A stretch of 64,000 bases of DNA from Sesamum alatum. Taxonomy: Eukaryota > Streptophyta > Magnoliopsida > Lamiales > Pedaliaceae. The notes under the pieces were generated by a model. It was not told the DNA's origin. It was given only the letters and a program-made list of their open reading frames with translations, and ran no database searches. Position numbers and translations under genes: made by a program. This document shows positions 57,186 to 64,000 of the stretch, in pieces; the stretch's first letter is position 1, and each line of letters begins with the position of its first letter. The stretch lies in contig JACGWO010000006.1 in NCBI GenBank assembly GCA_034509735.1, positions 37,813,141 through 37,877,140 on the forward strand, given 5' to 3'.

Positions 57186-58000
57186 AATAGATACATTGGA
57201 ACTATCCACCTAAGCGCCATGTATACGGAGATGTGGACAACCTCAATGACCATTCTGCCAAATGAAAATTTATAAATTTTTAGATAAAAAGATAAAAAAT
57301 ATATATTTATACTTATCCAAAAGAATCTAATCAATATAATTTGTTTATCTTTTTTTTAAGTATATAAAAACGTGTTTATTCAAATATATATATATCCAAC
57401 AAATAAAAGTTCATTTCATTCAAAATATCATTAATATAAACATCAATATTGTTCATTATATCCAAAAATATGAAATATTGTATGAATTGATTATTCGTTA
57501 TATAATTATAGTTTCTTATAATATAGCCATAATATTTGATTTAATTATATTTTGTGTAAGATCTATAGGTGATATGACTATTGAATATTTGATACATAAT
57601 AAACTACAATATCTAAATATTATTCGTGTTTATCCAACAAATTCTAATCATCATAGGGAGAATAACTTCATGATTATCAATTAGAAAATTTAAATATTTT
57701 TAAAATTCTCATTAATGATAAGATAAGTCAATTTTATAAAACTTATCTATTATTGTCTTTTGAATTCAAAATTACTCAAGATAAAAAGTTTGTAATATTA
57801 TAAATAATGGGTCTGCAGAAGCAGCATAAAAGTAAATCGCAAGACTGTGAAATTTTAGGCTACAGCATGTAAATTTATCTTTCTACCTTCATAATTTTTT
57901 CTTTACTTATATTTTTAGTGAGAATTTCAAAATTTGAGAGAGTTATTTTTTGCAATCCTCAGTGAAACAAGTATGTACATATTCATATCAATGCCAATGA
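57186..58000. mobile_element. Inverted copy C of the AT-rich repeat, left part
   Basis: From about 57270 the sequence is the reverse complement of parts of copy A. For example 57475-57545 mirrors 54290-54370 (ATAACGAATAATCAATTC in copy A against GAATTGATTATTCGTTAT here), and 57650-57960 mirrors 53720-54060. The open frame at 57478-57684 arises from this repeat and is not taken as a gene. Confidence 0.6.
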
Positions 58001-58262
58001 TTTTTTTTTTTTTATAATGAGCGATGAACTATTAATTTGAAAGTACAACAATGTTTCTAAAGCGACCAATTGTTATTACAATATTCAGTGCACACTGCAC
58101 AGTATAACAACATCTATTCAGTCCACGGTACAATAACAAATGCACATCTACCAACACCAATCAAAGGAATAATACAAAATCCTACAAATTAACAACTCCC
58201 TACATTCGTAGTACTCGAACCCACGACCTCTTGGTTGTCGGACCTCAATCATTGACAAGTTC
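58001..58262 (-). mobile_element. tRNA-derived SINE-like element, copy 3
   Basis: Same family as 23610-23862 and 25050-25298. On the minus strand there is a B-box-like GGGTTCGAGTAC (about 58207-58218), a head with GACAACCAAGAGGTCGTGGG, an AT-rich body, and the end GTTCATCGCTCATTATAAAA running into a 13-base A tail (T run on the plus strand at about 58001-58013). It interrupts inverted copy C, so it inserted later. Confidence 0.65.
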
Positions 58263-58792
58263 AGTATTTATTCTGCATTTTTATATTTCAACAAGACACA
58301 ATTTCTCTAATTTTAATTTTTTTTTCCTGAATATCTAACATTATTGATTTGTTTTGTTAGTTATTGCACCGCCGCATTAATTAAAAAATTGTTAATCAAG
58401 GATTTGTTATGACTTCAAAAATCAGGAATTCCTCCTATTAGTCCTCTTCTCTTAATCATTTTAATTTTGAATTATTTATTAAATACTAATTTTGTTTTAA
58501 AATTAAAATTATTTGTATTATTTATTTATTTATTATTAAAGCACATGTCTGCTCTATGGTAGCATTTTTTGAATTTTATTTACCACTTAATGAAATAACG
58601 TATTTTTTATTAAGATAATTATTTACCTTATTTATTTTTATTTTGAAGCACATATTCATTATTCATTTTAAATCACATATTCATTGTTTACCTTTATCCA
58701 ATAAAATTCACTTATCATTTAAGGTAATTAGTTTTAAATTCTTTATTGTTTATTTATTTTTATATTTCAAATTTTAAATTATTTATAATTCT
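58263..58792. mobile_element. Inverted copy C of the AT-rich repeat, right part
   Basis: Continues the reverse complement of copy A after the SINE insertion. For example 58380-58470 mirrors 53480-53580 (GGAGGAATTCGTGATTTTTG in copy A against CAAAAATCAGGAATTCCTCC here). Ends near 58790 where similarity to copy A's left end stops. Confidence 0.6.
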
Positions 58793-58870
58793 TACGTTAG
58801 TAGAGGAAATCGAACTCACAATCATATGATTGAAAAGTGATTCATTCTTACCAACTGAACCAACATATGT
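58793..58870 (-). mobile_element. Fragment with tRNA-like head (SINE-like)
   Basis: On the minus strand, CAGTTGGTAAGAATGAATC (A-box region) and GTGAGTTCGATTTCC (B-box region) have tRNA-like spacing. Only the head is evident; it could be a SINE fragment or a degraded tRNA pseudogene. Confidence 0.45.
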
Positions 58871-59520
58871 AATTCTATTTTTTTTTTAATTTCTCCCAAC
58901 GCATGCACACAAGCCGGGCCTGAACCCAATACCTCTAAAAGACACTTTGAAATCCAAATTATTAGTGTGTAATCTAGAAGGAAAAAGTTTATATTAGTAT
59001 AGTTGAAATGGAAATATTAGTATTTATCCAAAAGAATCTAATCGATATTATATATTTATATACTTTTAATAAGTAAATAAATAACATATTTATCCAAGAT
59101 ATATTTACTTATTTTATCGATAACATCCAATAGTTTATCCATAAAAGAACTATATTTTCTAAAAATTATTTATATAGAACTATATCAAAAATCAAGTTGT
59201 AAATATAAGATATTTCATTGAATGAAAATAAGATAATACCAAAATATCATCATTTAGTCGTCGCGGCACGCTGTCTTTGTATGTATATAAAATAATATTG
59301 CACGTTTTAAAGGTATTGTAAATAAGAAAATATACATATTAATCCACATATTTTATTTAAAAAAAAAAAAAAAGAAAGATAGAAAGAAAGAAAAGAAATA
59401 AAAACTAACTTAGGGGTATTATCGATATAACCAAAAAATTAGTGTTGCGGTGTAAGTAACCATCATTTATTAGTGAAAATAAAATTTGCTTTATATAATA
59501 GTATAAATAGATACACTAGC
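58871..59520. repeat. Further fragments of the AT-rich repeat family
   Basis: 58985-59210 repeats, in direct orientation, words of copies A and B (TTTATCCAAAAGAATCTAAT, CATCCAATAGTTTATCCATA). 59250-59515 resembles the left flank of copy A (52790-53040). A purine-rich run with GAAAGAAAG words lies at about 59358-59400. No gene. Confidence 0.5.
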
Positions 59521-61066
59521 GATTGACACAAACTTGATATTTTTGTATATATTTGTTTGATTAGATTAGAAAAGGAAGATATAACGAATAAATGATGAAA
59601 GAATTAATTTTAAAGTGAATGAATAAAAATTATTAATAGAACTAATTAATTAAAGGCATAGTTAGCTATGAAACAAATAAGTATATCTTAGTTAATTCAC
59701 GTTGTGTTGTGTCAACCAAATTTAGTTACTATAAAGGCTTTGTAGTTTAGTAAATAGTATGGACAAATATTAAAGGAATATGACGCTTTACGCACATACT
59801 TTCTCATTGTTATGCAGGGCGGAAAAGATTGCGACCTGTAATAACAAACACTCCGAAAAATTATCTCATTTAGTGTTCGACATGCGTCGGACACAAACAT
59901 ATTTCGAACACAAATTTGATACGTGTCGAACACAACATTCGTTTGTCCGAAAGTATATAATAAATTAAAAAAATGTTTGATTATGAAGTTACTAAATTTT
60001 TTCAAAATGATCGTGATGATTTAACTAATTTTGGTTATTAAAAAATTTTCATTGCATACTTTCACTAAAGATGGATAGTTATTTACTTTTTAAAATGACA
60101 TGATTAAGAACTTAGATATAAGACGTGTTTATTTTATGTTTTATCTTATTGTTGAGTTTTCATATTTTCTTCATGGTGTAACATATTTTGATATACGTCA
60201 TATTGGGTTTTTTAATTTTATTATGATATATATAAAATAAAATAAAATATATATTATGTATTGTCGTGTCGATACCGTTTCATATTATAAATTTTAAAAA
60301 AAATTGTGTTGTTGTGTCCGTGTTATATGATGTTCATGTCATGTCCATGCATTATAAACTGCAACCAATTTACACTTATCTTGTGCGTGCATAATTGTGC
60401 TTTGAACTTAATTGTAAACCTCTCTTGTTTAAATAAGGTGTCCATAATTAAATCACAGAAAGTATAGGGATGCATTTGTAATATTCGTAAATAATTTAAA
60501 GCCGTTGAATAATAACTTGTACATCTTGCCTACAACAAAACATTGTATGAATCAAATTTTATGTTGTAGGTGAATCATGATTCATGGCCATGTTCACATT
60601 CAAGCTTTATATGCTTTATTTATATCCAACTCGTAATAGGTTCAGTTTTCATGTGTTCTGCTAATCAACTTCAAATAGTAATAAATAATGTCATAATAAG
60701 AACATCATGCGATGGGCAATAAGTTTTATTTGATCTGCTCAAAGTTACAGGGAACACTGACTGCTAGAGCTAAGCAAACAAGCAGCATCTTGTACGAGCA
60801 ATGCCAAAAACTTCAAGTTTGAAATACACACGACACAACGTCAATTATTTACTATGAAAAATTTTTATTCGAACCAGGTTTGGCCGAATCAAACCAGTCA
60901 CACGTTAAATATATTGCACTTGCCGTATAATTAGTTCAGATCCGACGAAATCCGATTTGGGATAGAAATTTCCCTATTTACTACATATCAATTCTAGAGT
61001 CAAGGAGTTTGAGAAACAGCAGGAACATAAAGCTCCACAGCGACGCGACCTTCTTCACATCTACGT
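59521..61066. other. AT-rich spacer and USP 3' flank
   Basis: No convincing coding or RNA gene on either strand. Short open frames near 59712-60005 have repeat-like composition. Around 59880-59940 a short imperfect repeat occurs (CGACATGCGTCGGACAC, CGTGTCGAACAC). The part next to 61067 should hold the USP 3' UTR. Confidence 0.45.
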
Positions 61067-62100
61067 CTAGTCGTGGCTCTTCACTACAGTAACAGGGCAC
61101 GTTGAGTTGTTCACCACAAAGTTGCTAACACTGCCCATGAGAGCCCTGCACAATTACACAAAGGGATCCCAATCTATTAATATGATGAGGTAGCAAGAAA
61201 CCTGAGACGCGCACACGTTTTGTGAGAATCGAACCTTTTGATTTTGCCAAGACCTCTATTCCCAATAACTAGGCAGTCGAGGGGAATGCCGTCGATTGCT
61301 TCGCATAGCTTCTCTCGAGCATCTCCCCAGAAGATTTTCATCACCACAACGATCTGTTTTTCATTATCAGACATCAATTTATGGTAATTGAATGTTATTT
61401 CAATTAAAGTTGAGTTTACTAATGGCAAAAGAGCCGATGATGCCTCATAATTTTATTTCAATTAATAAAAATTCATCGCATCCAATCAAAATACAACAAA
61501 AGAGATGTAATTACCTCTTTCTGATTGGATGCAGTTGAGACGATATCCAGAGTTTCAGGATCAGGGCTGACTTGGTATTTCTTCATGTTATCGGCCTTGG
61601 AGAAATCGCTCAGAGGAATCAAAGCTAACAAAGACCAGAGGAAATCAATTGGTTAATTAACATGAACAGAACAACAGAAAACTGAAAAATCGCATTTTAT
61701 CAAATATGATTTACCACGATATCAATCACAATGAGAAGAAGACAGAGGGGGAGAATAACAACTTTATCAGGTCTATAATTCGATCAAGAATTAGATACAG
61801 TTACCATATTGATCCACAGAACATAACACGCACAATCAACGGTGATTGAGATCAGTGATCTGATGAAATTCAGATTGATTGAGTGACAGAATAAGATGAT
61901 CATTGAAAGATAGGGTGCATACGAGAACCGGTGGTCTCCCATAGCTGCATCTCGCCTGTCTCATAATAGCCTTCGGGCCGGACGCTGACGAGAATGAGGT
62001 GATCCCCCTTTCGGACCAGGTTGTCCACAGCCCATTGCAGAGCTTTTCTGCTGCATGGTGAGAAATCCACTGCCACGCCTACCCTCCTGCAACCTCCCAT
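61067..62100 (-). CDS. Universal stress protein (USP) family, ATP-binding type
   Basis: Four exons in transcript order, 62100-61923, 61624-61515, 61353-61235 and 61145-61067, encode 161 aa. The start MGGCRRVGVAVDFSPCSRKA gives the first beta strand of the UspA fold. The sequence QKEIVVVMKIFWGDAREKL spans the exon 2/3 junction. The nucleotide-binding signature G-2x-G-9x-G-S/T is intact across the exon 3/4 junction: IGNRGLGKIKR then ALMGSVSNFVV. It ends NSTCPVTVVKSHD. Small, probably cytosolic, single-domain protein of the ATP-binding (MJ0577-like) class; plant members respond to abiotic stress and hypoxia. All junctions keep frame. Physiological role not deducible from sequence. Confidence 0.93.
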
Positions 62101-62627
62101 TTTTCTTCTCTCTAGAACTTTTCGTGCTTTCTCACTCTAAAACTTATGATGGAAATAAATGTCTGTCCGCGTCTTTTTAATCCAACATCGACGAAAAACA
62201 AGGGAATATGGCATACTGAGATTCAGAATTAATTGTACAAAAAAAAAAAAAAGAAAGATTAATTATTGTAATAATTTATTTTTGCGAAAGCAATTTAAAG
62301 ACAAGATAAGGTCAAGGATGCATTTTTTGCATTTTTCTCATGCATGCACCCATAGCCTCTAATTATTTACTTTTTGGGTATAGTTCTTTTATGATACTCG
62401 ATCTTCAGCGTGAAATAAATTGTAAGCGGATTACATTTTCTATTCCCAACACCTATAAAATATTTTTTTTAAATAAATTATATGACATAATCATTGTATA
62501 TGTAGTGTGTATACGTTGTATGAAATAGAAAATATAACGGAATTATGAATAAAAAATTCGAATCGAGTTGATAGGAGCAAATTCTTCTTCATGCGTTTCC
62601 CAATACTTCCTTTTATTAAAAGATAAA
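62101..62627 (-). promoter_or_regulatory. USP promoter and leader region
   Basis: The leader is short and CT/GA-rich next to the ATG (minus strand AGAGAGAAGAAAA). AT-rich spacer follows, with a 13-base A tract near 62239. No specific stress element was singled out. Confidence 0.4.
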
Positions 62628-63026
62628 GAGTAAATTACATTCACCTTCCCTTAGATTTGGCATAATTATAAATACTCCTTGATTGTTGAAAAAATTATAA
62701 ACACCTCGTGAGGTTTGTAATTTTTAACCAAAGGCCTGAAATCGACCATTTTGCTCTTGAATTTTTTTATTAAAATTGTAGAAAAATCAATCGAGGTAAA
62801 TTGCATTATTGTTGCTTTGTGTAAAAAAACTTAAAAACCTCTCCCTGCGCATTGCTGTCCAAAAAAAATTTAAAATTTAAATAAAAAATATTTCAGTGCA
62901 TAAGGGTATTTTGGTCATTCACCCATAAAAATAGGTGGAAGTGGGTTATTTGTTAGACGGTTACAAACTTCAGGGAATTATTTGTAATTATGTGAAATAT
63001 CGTGGAGGCAGTTGTAATTTACCCTA
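62628..63026. mobile_element. Foldback (MITE-like) element
   Basis: Ends are inverted: AGTAAATTACATTCACC at the left, GTTGTAATTTACCCT at the right. Inner words also answer each other (AATTATAAATACTCC against GGAATTATTTGTAATTATG, CCTCGTGAGGTTTGTAA against TTACAAACTTCAGG). No coding capacity. Same general design as 30404-30868. Confidence 0.6.
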
Positions 63027-63821
63027 AGATAAAAGAAAAAGTTATCTTCTTACCTTGTGTTTTAAATTTCAAGGTAAATAGGTGTCATCTGTGCATTAAA
63101 TTATGCTTGAGAATGTTGTACACGTACACATGTCTGTGTGTACATATAATATGTGTGACACCCTCTACGGTACTATACTATATCACTACTAATTATCATA
63201 CTCTTCGTAATTATAAGTTGTCTTATAAGATTTTTCATTCTAAACTAATAAGATAAATCCTATTTTTCTCGATATAATATAATTCTATAAATATATCTTA
63301 AATCACGATAGGTATCATCAAAAGTTTATATTTACTAGGCCACAGATATACTTATGTACAAAACTCCAAAAGATGAAAGTTTCATGCTGTTGCAGAATCT
63401 AAAACGCAAACCCGACAAAAGACTAGATGTTTAATAGTCATATGGCCAAAACCCACGGCTTCAGATGTCACGGCTGACCCACCTATTAAGGTCCATGGCA
63501 GACTTCAAATTTGACGTAGCTAGTCACCGTGATCTATCTCCTGAAAAACGTTGGCAAGGGATGAGCTGCCTACTCAATAAGTATAGCTAACTAACTTATA
63601 CATACACACGCACATACATAATAAAACGAGTATCATGCAATACGACAAATATAAGAAATAACATATATCAACAATTATATATCAAATTACACATAATACT
63701 CGACTTTATTGTTTATTTCCTTAAGGCCCTGCTTACCCCTGCTGGAGTGCATCACTCAATAGTCTATGCCGGCTATCAACCCCTCAATCATAATATCTCT
63801 TTTTCTTTCCCTCGGTACCAT
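63027..63821. other. AT-rich spacer, possible retroelement edge
   Basis: The sequence TGTGACACCCTCTACGGTAC at about 63154 opens a stretch that may be an LTR or other element running off the window. No coding sequence recognised. Open frames are short and composition-driven. Confidence 0.3.
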
Positions 63822-63990
63822 ACAACACACAGCTCGTATGATACCCCATGATCAATGATACCACACAGCACACAACTCATATGATATCCCATCATTCATC
63901 ATATCACACAGCACACAGCTCGTATGATATGTTACATCATCTCCCTCGATCAATGACAGCACACAGCTCGTCATTAATCATATCACCATA
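63822..63990. repeat. Minisatellite, unit about 45-50 bases
   Basis: Four degenerate units each carrying CACACAGCTCGTATGAT or CACACAACTCATATGAT followed by A/TCCCATCAT or ATCAATGATA words. It runs close to the right edge and probably belongs to the repeat that starts in the preceding stretch. Confidence 0.75.
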
Positions 63991-64000
63991 AGCCATTGCA

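Noticed and set aside
57478..57684. Plus-strand open frame of 68 codons
   Set aside because: Lies in the inverted copy of the AT-rich repeat; isoleucine/asparagine-rich and repeat-derived.
53050..59230. CRISPR-like array
   Set aside because: The repeats are long, AT-rich, diverged and partly inverted, with no short regular repeat-spacer pattern; the DNA is plant nuclear.

Overview
This is plant nuclear DNA, almost certainly from a dicot. The genes carry GT-AG introns, the families are plant-specific or plant-type (GRAS, group S1 bZIP with a sucrose-control uORF, F-box/FBA, PMEI, SCPL, an SMEK/PP4R3 homologue), there is a plant tRNA-His, and the spacers are AT-rich and full of foldback elements, SINE-like units and microsatellites. 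I cannot fix the species. All exon coordinates were worked out by hand from splice sites and reading-frame continuity.

Layout. 1-2372 (+) is the 3' half of a protein phosphatase 4 regulatory subunit 3 gene. A degenerate GGCCCA/TGGGCC-rich array (about 4470-5120) and an unrecognised stretch follow. 9795-11105 (+) is an intronless serine carboxypeptidase-like gene (SCPL50 type). 11782-22106 (-) is a 23-coding-exon BRWD/PHIP-type WD40, cryptic-Tudor, bromodomain protein of 1735 aa. 25973-28802 (+) is a three-exon gene that looks like a SHG1/BOD1-family COMPASS subunit, and a tRNA-His(GTG) lies at 29246-29317. 31648-32124 (+) is a group S1 bZIP gene with the conserved sucrose-control uORF in its leader. 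Two GRAS genes follow on the minus strand (32898-34379 and 35801-37525).

39788-51338 is a tandem segmental duplication. Each unit holds one ER-anchored ubiquitin-conjugating enzyme gene (UBC32 type, 5 exons, 296 aa) and one single-exon F-box/FBA gene (358 aa). The proximal breakpoint sits immediately before the UBC32 start codon, so the second UBC32 copy has lost the ancestral promoter and leader. The second unit also carries a roughly 0.7-kb repeat insertion whose empty site is preserved in the first unit.

51488-52440 (-) is a proline-rich PMEI-domain gene broken by one apparent single-base frameshift. 53050-59230 is a very AT-rich block of direct and inverted copies of one repeat whose ends carry the palindrome CCGTGCC-NN-GGCACGG (Helitron-like). 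61067-62100 (-) is a four-exon universal stress protein gene with an intact ATP-binding signature. The right edge is repetitive, with a foldback element and a short minisatellite.

Themes: chromatin (BRWD/PHIP reader next to a putative COMPASS subunit), ubiquitin (duplicated E2 and F-box pair) and sugar-dependent translation (bZIP uORF). I found no CRISPR array, bacterial-type operon or other clearly new multi-gene system. The most unusual items are the start-codon breakpoint of the UBC32/F-box duplication and the structured repeats at 4.5-5.1, 8.9-9.2, 30.4-30.9 and 53-59 kb.
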